The notes below the pieces were generated by a model, which ran no database searches, had not been told where the DNA came from, and saw nothing but the letters and a program-made list of their open reading frames with translations. The translations under genes and the position numbers were made by a program. From Moniliella sp. 'wahieum' (lineage: Eukaryota > Basidiomycota > Moniliellomycetes > Moniliellales > Moniliellaceae): a stretch of 64,000 nt of DNA. Below, one piece after another: positions 47,415 to 59,066 of the stretch. The first letter of the stretch is position 1, and the number at the start of each line of letters is the position of its first letter. The stretch lies in assembly GCA_003971905.1 (NCBI GenBank), contig RSEE01000116.1:123066-187065 (forward strand), in the 5' to 3' direction.

Positions 47415-47966
47415 TTAGTTCCACAACCGCTTGAACGCCTGTTTCCGGACGGGTCCGGGGCGCAGGTTCGGACCGGCGACGGGCCCACCGACGGGGCGGG
47501 CGGCAGTGGAAGAGGAAGAGGAGGCTACGCGCTCGGACCAGGAGCGGGACAGGCCGGGCAGCGCGGCCTGGTCCATCATGCGGTCCATGGCCGCTTCCGC
47601 GAGCTGGTCCGCTTGCATCTGGGCGCGCTGGGCCGGATAGTAGACAAAATCGCCCGCGGGATGAGGGTGGGCGATTCGGAGCGGACAGAGCCAACGAGCG
47701 TCGCCGTTTCCGCCCCCCAGTCTTCGGCCCTGGAGAGGGGGGCGGAGGCGGGGGCAGGGGCAGGGGCAGGGGCAAGGGCAGGCGCAGGCGCAGGGCGCGG
47801 GAGCGAGGTAGGGAGGGCGGTAGGCGGCGGTGAGGTTGCCACGGTGGTGGAGCGTGCGCCAAATGCGGTCGGCACGGTCGAGCTCCTCGCGCGTGACGCG
47901 CTGGGAGGGCGGGAGAGAAGCATGCCGGCCGGGCGGCTGAGGGCGGGGTGGATGGCAGTGGCCATG
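47415..47966 (-). CDS. Unrecognised small protein, possibly mitochondrial
   Basis: Not recognised. From the ATG at 47966 it reads MATAIHPALSRPAGMLLSRP. After a one-base shift near 47915 it continues QRVTREELDRADRIWRTLHH, RGNLTAAYRPPYLAP, an Ala/Pro run, and DFVYYPAQRAQMQADQLAEA before ending PVRKQAFKRLWN and a stop. The basic, hydroxylated N-terminus could be a mitochondrial presequence. About 180 residues. It is divergent from the MFS-like gene. Confidence 0.45.
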   Translation of the reverse strand, partial: HGHCHPPRPQPPGRHASLPPSQRVTREELDRADRIWRTLHHRGNLTAAYRPPYLAPAPCACACPCPCPCPCPRLRPPLQGRRLGGGNGDARWLCPLRIAHPHPAGDFVYYPAQRAQMQADQLAEAAMDRMMDQAALPGLSRSWSERVASSSSSTAARPVGGPVAGPNLRPGPVRKQAFKRLWN

Positions 47967-48465
47967 GTGGAGGAGCAAGATGTGGTGGTGGTGGTGGTGG
48001 TGATGCGATGGACAAGTAAGCCGATCGCTGGCCTGGCCGCAGCAGATAGCAGCGGTCTGCTTCGTGATACGGCGAGATCTCCCATGTCGCAAGCCACTCC
48101 AGGGGCACGTGACCGGATAAATGATGCGCGGGCTAGGGTTGCGCCTGGGCTGCCGCCTGGCCCGTGCAGGCGGGGATGATCGATGAGATCATGTGATGTT
48201 GTGATGATGTGATGAGGGTGGAGCGGCTGATCGTCCATCTGATCTTTGCCACGCCGAGTGCAGCGCCCTCCTCGCCGCCTGGTCGACCGCCGCCGCCATC
48301 GCCGCCGCCACCACGCCATCGCCACCCCCCCCCCATCGCCACCCCCACCGCCGCCATCGCCACCCCACCGCCGCCATCGCCACCCCCACCGCCGCATGCC
48401 CCCCCCCGCGCCGGCCTCCTCCGCCTCGCCTGCTATCCGTCGCCCCCGCCGCGGTGGCCGGCGCA
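47967..48465. other. GC-rich intergenic region with CCGCCATCGCC-type repeats
   Basis: About 500 bases between divergent genes. From 48290 to 48405 it is made of interleaved CCGCCGCCATCGCCACC units, which read as Pro/Ser/His-rich peptides in several frames but have no supported start. It probably includes both promoters. Confidence 0.5.
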
Positions 48466-50133
48466 ATGCTCCACGCGGCCGCCGCGATCCTGCTGGTGGT
48501 GGTGGTGAATGCGCTGCAGCCCGTGCTGCTCCGCCTCGTCCTGCCTGCCCACACCCAACCTGACCCAGCTCAACGCCGCCTTGGTTCTGCTCGACGAGCT
48601 CGTCGGCCTGTCCTGCGCCCTCCCCTGGGGCGCCTGGGCTGCCGCACCGCCCACCCAGTGCGGCGGTGTCGCACCGTCATCCTCAGCGGCTACCTGCTCT
48701 CATCGCCCTTTCCTTGGCCCTCTTTGCCCTCCCACCCCCCACCGCCTTCCTGCGCCGCCACCCGCTCCTCCTCGTCTCCCTTGCGCGCGCGGTCTTTGCC
48801 GCCGGCGCCAATGCCGTGACCACCATGCTCAGCGGTACGCTCTTCCCCGCCCGGCCAGACGCCCCGCTTGTGCGCCTTGCGTACTGACTTCCCACCCCTC
48901 CGCCAGCCATCCTTGCCGCATTCGCTGCCCCGTCTTCCACGCCCGCGCCTCCCACGTCCCCGGCGCCCAGGCAGAGCGGGAAGGGGACGAGACGACGCCG
49001 CTGCTGCCGCAGCAGGAACGCAAGGGAGTTGGTCGGGTGGCGGCCGCTGCAGGCCTGTGCGCTGGTGGCGGTGCGTTGGTAGCCGTGTTTGGGGTGGTGC
49101 GCTTGCCCCCGCGGCTGGCTGGGGTAGGGTCGGATGACACTCCGGCCTTGCTCGACGGGGTACGGATGACGTTTGCGCTGTGTGCGCTGCTGTCGGTCGT
49201 GGTGGCCGCCGGGATAAGGGCGCTGCTGCCTCCGCTCCCTGGTCCCCAAGACGCCGAGCCGCCCCCACCCGCTCCTCTTAGTCCGGGCAACGACCGCGAA
49301 GCGCGTCACGCGCCCATCGTCTGCGCATGGAGCGGCGCCAGGCACAGACTTGGCACCGCAGGCTGGCCCAGGGCCGGCGACGGATGATAAGCGCGTTCGC
49401 CCTGATCCGAACCAGCTTTGTGCCTTGCCGAGAGGCGGACGAAGCGCGAGCAGCGGGCGCACGCTTGCTGCGGTCCGCGCTGCTGGGCAGCGCCTTGGCG
49501 CGCAGCGCATCAGTCGCGATTGCCTCTTTGGTACCAGCGTTGGTGGTGGAGTACTTTTATGCGTCGGGTACCTGTGCGCCCGGCGCCGGCGAGCTCAAGG
49601 AACGTGTCGCGTCGCATTTACTGTCATTGCCATCCTGGGCGGCACGGCCCAACTCGTCTCGCTCCTCGTTGCCTTCCCAGCCGGCTGGGGAAGCGACCGT
49701 CTCGGCCGCTTCCGCGCCCCGGGCGCAGGCGCCAGCATCATCCTCGTCCTCGCCTCTGTGCTTTGCCTCGCTGCGGCCGTCGGACTGGGCTGGACCGCTA
49801 CCACGCTCACTGACCCCGCAGCGCAGTCGCCATCGTCGCTGCGTGTAGCTTGGGCGCAGGCCAGATGACCGCCACGGTCGCCAGCATGGCGCTTCTCCCC
49901 CAGCGCGCGACCAGCTGCGCTCCGATGCAGCGAGCGTCGCGGCGGTGTACAGTCTGCTGGGCAGCGTGGGCATCCTGCTCCTCGCGGGCGCAGGCGCCGT
50001 CGCGGGGCAGCTGCAAGGTCTGGCTTGGGGCGCACTGCGTGCTGGCGGCGTGCTCGGCGGTCGCGGCAAGGCGCGCTGCCTAGCGCCATGCGGACCGCTC
50101 CGGGGGCTGATCATAAGGTGTGCTTACTGGTGA
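48466..50133 (+). CDS. MFS-like membrane transporter, frame-interrupted
   Basis: Polytopic membrane protein with the spacing of a major facilitator. Hydrophobic segments include AILLVVVVNALQPVLLRLVL (1), VILSGYLLSLIALSLALFAL, LLLVSLARAVFAAGANAVTT, CALVAV..VAVFGVVRL, FALCALLSVVVAAGIRALLP, LGSALARSASVAIASLVPAL, IAILGGTAQLVSLLVAFPAG with a following WGSDRLGRFR loop, IILVLASVLCLAAAVGLGW and YSLLGSVGILLLAGAGAVAG. The GSDRLGR after a helix matches the conserved MFS cytoplasmic loop. A charged loop (EGDETTPLLPQQERKG) separates the halves. Substrate unknown. An intron is likely near 48838-48908, and frames shift several times, so exact residues are uncertain. Confidence 0.6.
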
Positions 50134-50324
50134 GAAGGGAGATGGGTACTTTTGCAATACGTTCTTCATTGGATTGGCCATTAGAGATGTAGTCTTTTGG
50201 GACCACCGTTTGGGGATGAGGCGCTGGGAATTGAACTGGCAGAGGGTCGGGATGTGTTGCGAAAGACGATGCATGGCTGCTAGGAGCGAGCCCTTGAAGC
50301 ATGTGCATCTCAGATCCGTACACA

Positions 50325-50371
50325 CTTAAGGCTGGGACTGGGGAACGCCACGCCTAAACCGACCCGTTCAT
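50325..50371. repeat. Dispersed 47-base repeat, copy A
   Basis: Begins CTTAAGGCTGGGAC and ends CGTTCAT. It matches 54366-54412 over its whole length with about five substitutions and no gaps. Confidence 0.85.
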
Positions 50372-51864
50372 CTTGCTATACTATTACCGGAGTGAGGGTC
50401 TGGTTTGGGGAGATTTCGATGAGGGCAGATTGAGGATCTATTATCTATCGCTCATATGATTAGGTCCATTATGCCCATGGTACTTAATAGATGTTTGCAG
50501 CTACGTATCCAACATTCTCCCGCGTTGTGGACCCAGTTGGTGACAACCGTCGCAGGAGGCTGTGAAGAACCTGACCTGCTGTCGATGGCGCTGTTGGCCT
50601 GCTACTAATACGATTTGATGGTCGGCAGGAGCTACTGAAAATGTCGCGGTTGAGCACGTTGAGCACCGAGTGAAGCGCGCGATGAGCGCTGAGGCGCTGA
50701 GGCCCCGAGAGAAGATGGTGGGCGGGCTTATAATATACGGGTTTCCCGCGCCTGTGTGCCGCCTGGACTAGGCCTGTGCCTGCTAGGATATAAGCTTCGA
50801 CTTGTCAGAGACTGATGTGATTTGGAGGCAAGCCGTGAATAGGGAGGAGGCGCACACGTGAGAAGGCAGGGGTGGAGCTGCAGCTGATACGGCTGCCCGG
50901 TGCTTGTTGGCCTAAAGGAAGATGCCCGTGCGGGCGGGTGGAGCAGGGGGGGAGGAAGCGTTGCTGCAGCAACAGAGGCAAATGAATGGAGAGTGGGGGA
51001 GCAAGACTGCTGCCCGTGGGTTGGTGTGCGAGAAGGGGCGTGCGCCAAGCAAGCGCCAACTGCGCCAGAAGCCCGTGGTGTTGGTGGCTTGGCGCGGGAT
51101 CCGTAGCCAGAGCGTTGCAGGGCAGTTAGAGATCAGTGGCCGTGTTGCTGATGATGGGCAAACCAACAAGACCCATGCTCGATCCGCCTCTCATATCGCC
51201 CTGCCGCACCCAGTCTTATATCGGGTGAATTGCCGCACGGATGCGAGAGTGTTGAGCGTCCTAGTTGATTAGTAGCAAGCAACCACCACCACCGAAGCAC
51301 ACCGACGTGCACATAGCACGCTCAGGGCCGTCGTGTTGGTGGGGCGCACTACTTACCGCTCTCTGCTGCGAACCAGCCTTCTGTCGCCCGTGCATATTAC
51401 CCGTTCGGTGATTGTGATGAGCGCAGTAGCCGTAGCAGTAGGAGCAGTACTTGGCACCCTGGCCAGGCGGAGGGACAGGCCCTTCTCCGGTGGCCCCGCC
51501 AGCTCTGTCTCGCCCGTTCGCCCGACTGGGGGGAGATGCGGATGTATGGGGGGAGCTGCGCGCGGGCCACGAGCAGCGCCGTCCATCCGAGGGCTGTATA
51601 TGATGGTGGACTCGGACGGCGGCGGACATGCTGGTGGCTGATGGCTGAGAAGCCTCGGTGGGGCGGGAGGAGAAGGTGCGTGTTTGTGTTGCAAAAGGGG
51701 GAGGGATATAGTAGCGTGTTGGGCGTGTGTTGCTTGTGTTGCGCGTGCTTGTCGCCGCCCCGCTCCTCCCGGCCATCTCTGCCGTGGGAGCACCACCGCC
51801 CCTTTGGCTTTCGCGCCCACCGGCGCCTCCTCCGCCAGCAGAGGAGATAGCAGCAGCACCGCGC

Positions 51865-51871
51865 TTATATA
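51865..51871 (+). promoter_or_regulatory. TATA-like element upstream of the KH gene
   Basis: TTATATA about 180 bases before the ATG at 52049, at the head of a C-rich leader. Confidence 0.4.
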
Positions 51872-52048
51872 CCACCGCCGCCAGATCGACGCCCCCCCTC
51901 CACCCTTCTCCTCCCCGCTGTCGCCAACCTGAGCGCCGCCAGCCGTCTCGCCCCGCCCCCCCTGCCCTGCCTTGTCGCTCTCACTGCCTATTCTCCTTCT
52001 CGCTCCACCCCCCCTTCCCAAGCACCCATCTGGACCAGCCCCCCCACC

Positions 52049-53824
52049 ATGAATCCCAACGTCGTCGACCTCACCATCCCCCCCGTGGACGCCGTCGAGC
52101 GCTACCTCGACCCCACCGCCGAGGTCAGCATGCGCGCCCTCGTCGCCCCCAAGGAGGCAGGCATCATCATCGGCCGCGGCGGACAACACGTCGCATCGCT
52201 TCGCGAGAAGACAGGGGTCAAAGCCGGAGTGAGCAAGGTGCTGCCTCGCGTTCATCGTGTTCTCACTCTCACTGGTCCCCTGAATGGCGTGGCCGAGGCC
52301 TTTGGTCTGATTTCCCAGGCCTTTATTGATACTGCCGCTTCCACCGTCTCGTCCCCGGCCTCGCAAGACTCATCGGCACCCGCCACACCTACTAGCACCG
52401 AGGGCGGGCCGCATGGATTTGCTCCCCGACACTCCCATTTCTCCCCAAGACTCTCTTATCAGTGTCGAAAAAGACCTTGTCCCTCCTCCGCTTTCTTCCC
52501 CCGCCACCCCGGTTTTTCTTCCCCGACGTGCCCAGCACACCCACTACCACCATCCGTATCCTTCTCTCCCATATGATTGTGGGCGTCGTGATTGGAAAAC
52601 AAGGACAACATCAAAGCCATCCAAGAAGCCAGCGGGACGCGCATGGTGGCCACCAAGGAAATGCTGCCCAATTCGACCGAGCGGGTGATTGACATTACTG
52701 GCACAGCGACCGCCATCCAACAGGCTGTCGCCGAGGTGGCCCGGTGCCTCGTGTCGGAATGGGAGCGCGCCCAAGGCACGGTGCTGTACCCGACCCCACC
52801 CTCCGATGGCCCTGCGTCCAGCTGCGTTGGTACGCCCTACTCGGCTACCGCGTCCACCTTGAGACACGGCCTGCGTTCCCTGCGAAACACGAGTACCCTA
52901 CCCCTCCTCTCTCCTCCTTCCCTGATCCTCCCTTTGCCCCTCTCTTCCCCCCGCGCGCTGGCCTGGGCCTGGGCGGGCTTGGATTTGTTTGGCGCCAGCG
53001 CAGCCCAGTACCGCTACCTACACTGCCCACCTTGCGTCCCTGCAACACCAGCGTGTCTTCCGCCCACGGGCATTCCCTCGGGCAGCGCTACCTCGCCCGC
53101 AGCCATTGCGCGGGCAGCGGCCCAGGCGCAGCGGTCGCCCCCGGTGGCGGCTTTGTCGCCGGTGGCATCCAGGCATTGGACCGGGGACGGCACCGGCCGT
53201 GGTAGATGCGGCCAACCTGCGCACCCAGAACATTTCCATCCCAGCCGACATGGTGGGATGCATCATTGGCAAAGGTGGCGCACGCATCACCGAGATTCGC
53301 CGCCTGAGTGGCTCTCTATCTCCATTGCTAAGGTCTCTCACACAGCGTCGGGAGAACGGCTGTTTACCATCCAGGGAACGCCAGCGTCGAACGAGAAAGC
53401 GTTGTACTTGATGTATAACCAGGTACGTCCTTCGAGCCTTGGATTCAACCTCTTCTGGGACCTGCCATTTCATGATGCATGAAGGTGCCCAGTTCGAGAC
53501 CACCGCACACCCGCTGACCCTTTTCCTGACTCCCCCCCCCCCCGCCCTCCTTTTCAGCTTGAAACAGAGAAGGAACGCCGCCAAACAGGACGCTCTCCCC
53601 GCTTGGAGCCCATTCAACGGGAGGGTGAGCGCTCAGATCAGCCACGAGGGATTGGATCCAAGAGGGATTGTAACCATCACTCTGTTCTACTGTTCCCTCC
53701 TTTTCTGGTCCGCAACAGCTCAGGCTGCCTTTCGTGTCATCGATCATCTCAGCAGTATACGCATCCACCAGTTGTCAATACGCGTTTTTTGTCGTTTTCG
53801 TTTTGTGTTTCGGAGACCGATTGA
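52049..53824 (+). CDS. Triple KH-domain RNA-binding protein (PCBP/Pbp2/Hek2-like)
   Basis: Probable poly(C)-type RNA-binding protein acting in mRNA regulation. Three KH domains are visible with intact GXXG loops. KH1: MRALVAPKEAGIIIGRGGQH with TGPLNGVAEAFGLI. KH2: MIVGVVIGKQG, DNIKAIQEASGTRMVATKEM and TERVIDITGTATAIQQAVAE. KH3: ISIPADMVGCIIGKGGARIT and ERLFTIQGTPASNEKALYLM. The KH1-KH2 spacer is Ser/Pro/Thr-rich and the KH2-KH3 spacer is long and Ala/Pro-rich. An intron at 53423-53557 has a GTACGT donor, after which LETEKERR follows as in Hek2-type proteins. The frame then runs to 53824, later than expected, so the true stop may be near 53600. Frame shifts lie near 52600 and 52835. Confidence 0.85.
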
Positions 53825-54365
53825 GAAGTTCCCTGAATCGTAGGTACGCTGCTACAGTCGGGCCGAGAGGCCGAGGTCGCGACTAGATACAAACACGCAT
53901 GAATCTTGTTTCGATCTTAAGTGGTGGCGTTTGCGAGTCTCACATGGGTCTGCAGCCGGGGTGGAGGCTTGAGGCCAGCTTGGGGGGGAGGATGGCAAGG
54001 GGAGGCAGCTATTGCGAGGGGTATACTGACTAGCGCGAGTGCGTAGTGGTATACAGATGGAAGCGTGAACTGCTCATTAAAGAGACAACCACACCAGATA
54101 CAACAAACCGTTGCAGCATTGGGCCGATTCTGGTGACCCGTGTATCTGCAAAACACATACGCCACAACCCACTGAAGAGATACGATCTATAATAGAACTG
54201 TGTAGGAGTAATATAACTGGAGGAGCATGAAATCCAACGACCCTATCAAGCACCTTCTTCGACACTCATGTGACATCATTGGTTCACACAGGCTCTCTGC
54301 TTCTCATCAGCTGCCAAGTTTCATGTGTGTGCGTGGGCTATACTACATCCATATCATTGATAGAG

Positions 54366-54412
54366 CTTAAGGCTGGGACAGGGAAACGCTACGCCTAAAC
54401 CGAACCGTTCAT
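54366..54412. repeat. Dispersed 47-base repeat, copy B
   Basis: Partner of 50325-50371 in the same orientation. A short AACCGGAGTGA-type sequence near 54519 also resembles DNA just after copy A (TACCGGAGTGA near 50384), which suggests both are pieces of a larger element. Confidence 0.8.
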
Positions 54413-54721
54413 AGCTATATAATCCTCACAGGTCGACCATTGATTGATGAAACTTGATTCCTTTTGCTCTTATTGTTCCCTTTTGGGAAAGCTCCTAACA
54501 TGTAACAGTCCAGTATAACCGGAGTGACCCTAGGTACCCTAGCGACGCTATTAGTGACCAGCCAACCCAAATCCAGCTTGGCTCATAGGGCCAGACCTTT
54601 TTTGTTGCGGCGCCAGGATTACGCCTCTTACGACACGCACCAAACGCCGCAGGTTGATGACAGCCTCTTACAGAAAGGGTTAGTACTTAGTACGGTTAGT
54701 CTATATAATAGGCGCACCTTC

Positions 54722-54742
54722 AAGCTTCAAGCTCCAAGCTTC
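54722..54742. repeat. Heptamer array, AAGCTT core
   Basis: AAGCTT-C, AAGCTC-C, AAGCTT-C in 7-base register. Confidence 0.85.
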
Positions 54743-54893
54743 ATCCCTCCCTCCCGACAACAGTTGATGGCCAGACTTCAATATTCATCTCGCTATTAAT
54801 GCACGTGTCTCCCGACCGCAGTGTAGCTTCCTACATGACCAACTGTGACTCACATATAATACCCTAGTATCTGCGACCGGGGCGTATCTCCTC

Positions 54894-54920
54894 AGGCCTG
54901 AGCCTCAGGCCTCACGCACC
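54894..54920. repeat. Heptamer-like array, AGGCCT core
   Basis: AGGCCT-G, AGCCTC, AGGCCT-C, ACGCAC-C. Confidence 0.7.
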
Positions 54921-55548
54921 TCTGGAACCCCCCGTGGCAAAATGGTTCCGGTTTACTTGCCTGATATGGCAGCAGCCATGGCCCGTCCAGCTTCCAGCCG
55001 TCTGCGCGTCTCTGACAGGTGGGGCGCGCTCGACCCAAGAGGGAGTCGGCGTCTGGAAACCTCTGGCTCTATAGCAAACTAAGCACGTGTCTCACCAGAG
55101 AACCCCGCGGGGACCCATGCAATAGCATCATCTACCAACTCCGCCATAAAATACCCTCATCCGTCACGCGTCGGCACTCGAGTCGGACAGCAGCACTGCT
55201 CGGGTCGGCGTGACGAGAGCCTTGGACCACGCCAGGCACCCATGCACCCCAGCCCATGTCAGTTGCTACGGGCAGGCTATTGAGATGCTGTTGGTGGCGG
55301 CGAGAACATGCGCTTGATCGCAGACGGGAGGGACGGTGTGTTATGCAGAACGCTTTCCAGCTCCAGCCGAATGGGCCCGGCGTTTTTTCGTTGTGCGGCC
55401 CAGTCGGCCCGGTGGTGGTAGTGCTGTCCACAGCCAGCCGACCCACCAGAACAAAGAACAAACAAACGCAGACACAGCCGAGGTCCTACCGGCCGGACAC
55501 CCTGCTCAGGTCACCGGCCACACGCGCCAGCGTGACTAAGGAGCGCAG

Positions 55549-55556
55549 TATATATT
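55549..55556 (+). promoter_or_regulatory. TATA box of the pseudokinase gene
   Basis: TATATATT about 207 bases upstream of the ATG at 55763, with a C-rich leader between. Confidence 0.5.
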
Positions 55557-55762
55557 AAGTCTTTTGTCCCTGTCCCCCGCCCGCCGCCCCGCCCCCCGCC
55601 CCAACACGGAGCTTCCGTCGGCACTGTCCACTGCACGCTCCATCTCCCCCAACCCATCCTCCCGCCACAGCACAGCACTGGCCGCGTTGGGCTGCGTCCA
55701 TCCCCCGTTCTGTCCGCCAGCCCTTTGTCTTTTCCCCCCGCCCGCCCTCAACGATTATCATT

Positions 55763-58633
55763 ATGCCCGCTTCCACCGCTCTGCCCTTCCTCCCCCCCCC
55801 AACAGCAGGCGCTGAGGGCCTACTGGAAGCGACCGATCGTCCATATACAGCAACGACTCCATGCCCTATTCGCCTCCCATCTCCCCGCTCCCCCCACCCC
55901 GCGTCCGCCATCATGTTCGCTGCCCGCCCCTCTTCCCAGGACGGGCCCCTGCCTCCTTCCAGCTCCAGGCTGCGTCGACACCACGGCATCCTGCCCCCCT
56001 CCTTGCCCCGCGCCCGAGAGTCCTCTCCCTCCCACGCCACCCTGCCCCACCGCTCGCCCGGCCAATTGGGAAGGGCCGCTCGGGAACCCGGCGATCATTA
56101 AGCTGCGGACGAGGTCGCTGGGCCCAACGGCTACAGACTGCTCTGCACCCTGGGCGAGGGCACGTCGGGCAGGTCAAGCTGGCGCTTCATCCCCAGGGAC
56201 ACGAGGTCGTTCTTCGCTTGGTCCAACGTGTTCCTCGTGAACGGACCGCTCCTGTCTTGGCCTCTCTGACAAGCCTTCCTGTAAGGGACACAACGGCCCA
56301 GTCTAACCCGCGCATGCGCAAGGAGATCACCTTTCTGAAGCGCATTTCCCATCCCAACATTGTTGCCTTGCTCGACCTTGTGGAGACAGAAAAGTACACC
56401 GGCATCGCCCTGGAGTATGCAGAAGGTATGTCCATTCTCCGCCATCGCTCACACTTGTAACCTTTTATCGATCTCATCTAACTGTGACTTCTGGTGATGC
56501 TCTGGTGTGGGGAATTCGGCAGATGGCACCTTGGCAGAGTACATTCGCATGCGCAAGTACCTTGGGCCCAATGAAGCTGCTGGGTTTCTCTCCCAGCTTC
56601 TTTCCGGAGTCAATTACCTCCACCAAAATGGAATCGTGCACCGTTCTCTTCGGCCGCGTAAATCCTTCTCACCAGGAACAAAACCACCCTCCTCATCACC
56701 GACTTTGCGTCGGCTGCCTGGGTTAAGGGGAAACCTGGAAAGCCTCTGAAGACCTGTGTCCGCCCCAAATCCATCCCATTTACACACCACCTGAGATGAT
56801 TACCAGGTGGGCCCGCACCTTGACCCAGCGATTGACATTTGGTCCTGCGGCGTCATCCTCTACATTTTACTCGCTGGCTACCTTCCTTCAACTATGACAT
56901 TCTACCTCCCTGTTATGACATTGCGACGGTCTATCGCCGCCTCCTCCATGGACGCCTTCAGTTCCCCAATCATGTGCCTCCCACCGCCCACACTCCTCTA
57001 TCCTCTTCTCCAAATCGACCCAAACCGCCGGCCGACTTCGACTGCTGCCTTGGCACATCCTTTTCTCCACATGTCTCATAAAGCACGCGGCCCTCCCTCC
57101 TTCTCCAACTGGAAGGATGAGGAACGGGGGACGCAAGCAAGCCACCGTCCCAATTTCAAGAGACAGGATACCAGTGTTACCACCTTGTCTGGTGTGCTCA
57201 CTCGCCGGCATCGGTCCTCGCCTGCTGCAGCTTCTAGTCGGTCTCTTTCTGGTGCTTCAAACATTCGATCGTACCTCCTTGCCTCTTCCCCGCCCTTCCA
57301 GTCTCACTGCCAACAGATCGAGCGGCGATGAACTCCTTGCCTCGCCGGATCCTGTTTCACCCCACCCCATCCTTCACTCTCCCCGCAATTGGGCAGACCC
57401 ACCGTCTTGGATATGGCTGTTCCACGCAGTCTACCCCCCCTGCTTATGGTGGGAATGGCCCTACGAGCCGTCAGTACTCTGGAGGGCACAGCCGCTCTTC
57501 CTCCTCAGGATCTCATCAAAACACCCCCGCCAGCTACTTCACCGCCAGTACGTCTCGCACAAGCCTCACGAACACCTTGGGCGAAGACGCTCAGTCCCCC
57601 GTGTCCGCCTCCTCGCTCCCGCCCCTCGTTTCCCTCCCTGTGGATAAGCGAGAGAACCGGCCGTCTCACCCCGTGCCCCGCAATCAGGGATGCAGTTCCT
57701 CGGCGCAACCTCCATCTGCCTTCGGTCGCTTCACTTCGGCCCTGGGGACTCCGACAGAAGGTAGCACTCACCAGCCCTCTCGCCCGGCAGCCCCACGCCG
57801 CCGTCGGACATGCACTTTCTATGAGCCACCCAGCGAGCATGCCAACCCCTCTTCTCTTCCGTACTTGAGACCGTCTGGCCATCCCCTGTCCCAAAGCTAC
57901 GTGCACCTCGACCGCGTCAAGTCTCTTTTTTCTCGGTCGGAAGTGGAGGTAGGAAGGAAGAGCGTTCGATTCTCCTCCACCCCAAGTCTGGTATCTTCGT
58001 TCCAACCATCGCAGCCTCCCACTCTTATCCGGCGCTACTCCCGTCGCTGGGTCTCTCAATGAAAAAGAAAACCACTTCGTCTTCTTCGCCTGCACCCAGC
58101 CTCGTCGTCTAGCTCACCCCAGCCTCACACCCACGTCGGCCACTCCTCCCCGCCCCAAGCGGAAGACTCTTAACGTGCTCCCTCTCGCATCGTCCATCAG
58201 ATCAGCCATCTGGAGCAAACGTTCGGCCACCAGTGCCCCCTTTCGTCCGTCGGCAATACTGTCCCAGATCTTCCGCACCCACGGCCGCACAAAGGGCCCA
58301 TTGAGGACACACGCTCTGTGCCCTACCGCTGGCCACTGCCCATCGCCGAATCACACGCTGCTGGACGGGATGGGTGCGCTGGTTCAGGCGCCAAACGGGG
58401 CACATGTGTGGCCTGCTTCCTGGGCACCTTGTCTCGACGCTTTGCCGAGCGACACGGTCGCGTTTTACGTCCGCCTCACGCACGTCGCTCCCACTCCCGG
58501 GCTCTGGAGCGTCGAGTTGGTCCACATCCTAGGCCAGGACAAAATCTTTGCCCTCGCTCAGTCCACCTTTTACCAGGAATGGAAAGCCTGTCGCGTTAAT
58601 GTCGTCGTCCCTGTTCGCCTCGGTCTGTACTAG
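55763..58633 (+). CDS. CAMKL-type protein kinase fold with degenerate active site (probable pseudokinase)
   Basis: The kinase domain spans about 56110-57080. The glycine loop is intact (LGEGTSGQVKLAL), as are helix C (MRKEITFLKRISHPNIV), the hinge (GIALEYAEDGTLAEYI), helix F (DPAIDIWSCGVILYILLAGY) and a final RRPTSTAALAHPFL. Catalytic positions are changed: the VAIK lysine is Arg (EVVLRLV, codon CGC), HRD is HRS (IVHRSLRPR, codon TCT) and DFG is DFA (LLITDFASAAW, codon GCG). APE is PPE (YTPPEMI). The rest resembles Kin4/Snf1-like kinases. A Ser/Pro-rich middle follows, then a C-terminal part (ALPSDTVAFYVRLTHV, GLWSVELVHILGQDKIFAL) that could be a KA1-like membrane-binding fold. An intron at 56426-56522 has a GTATGT donor. 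Indels break the frame but do not explain the three substitutions. Confidence 0.8.
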
Positions 58634-58831
58634 TTCTCATCAACACACATTAATAATGACCTGTCCCTAGCTTTTCATGAACTTCATTACTGTATACTCC
58701 TCTCTCCTCGGGTCTTTACACACACTGTTATTTACGTTCATCCCATGTCATCTGGAAAGAGGTTGCACCATTTACGATTTCGGTAGAAATGTTGATACGA
58801 TCTCTCTCTCCCAGCTTGCCTAACATACTCT

Positions 58832-58888
58832 CTGCCGGTGAGAACGGCAGAAGTATGCTAGTTTCTCACCGGCAGAAGTATGCTAGTT
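58832..58888. repeat. 13-base inverted repeat overlapping a 19-base direct repeat
   Basis: CTGCCGGTGAGAA (58832-58844) and its exact complement (58863-58875) enclose an 18-base loop. The 19 bases from 58845, CGGCAGAAGTATGCTAGTT, recur exactly at 58870-58888. Confidence 0.9.
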
Positions 58889-59066
58889 ACATTTCGTTGT
58901 CACCTCTCGGACCGAATCGCACTCTCACTCAGAGGGCTTGGGGACCAGAGCACATCTCATTCAGTGTGCCGCTGCATGGAATCCACTTTGAGTCACGCTC
59001 TGTCTTAGATCTTACCACAGAAGAGACCATACAGTGTCCCCAGCCTCAGTGCCCCTTGCTTGCGGG

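Larger units (their letters stand above)
50134..52048. other. Long intergenic region before the KH gene
   Basis: No gene supported. Holds one copy of a dispersed 47-base repeat (50325-50371), AGCGCTG/AGGCGCTG repeats near 50693-50712 and TATA-like motifs (TTATATA at 51865-51871, about 180 bases before the KH start). Confidence 0.5.
53825..55762. other. Long intergenic region, lower GC
   Basis: No supported gene. Contains copy B of the dispersed 47-base repeat, AAGCTT and AGGCCT heptamer arrays, and a TATA box at 55549 before the pseudokinase gene. Confidence 0.5.

Noticed and set aside
50220-50265. tRNA-like T-arm motif (TTCAATTCCCAG on the minus strand)
   Set aside because: The T stem does not pair and no other arm can be drawn.
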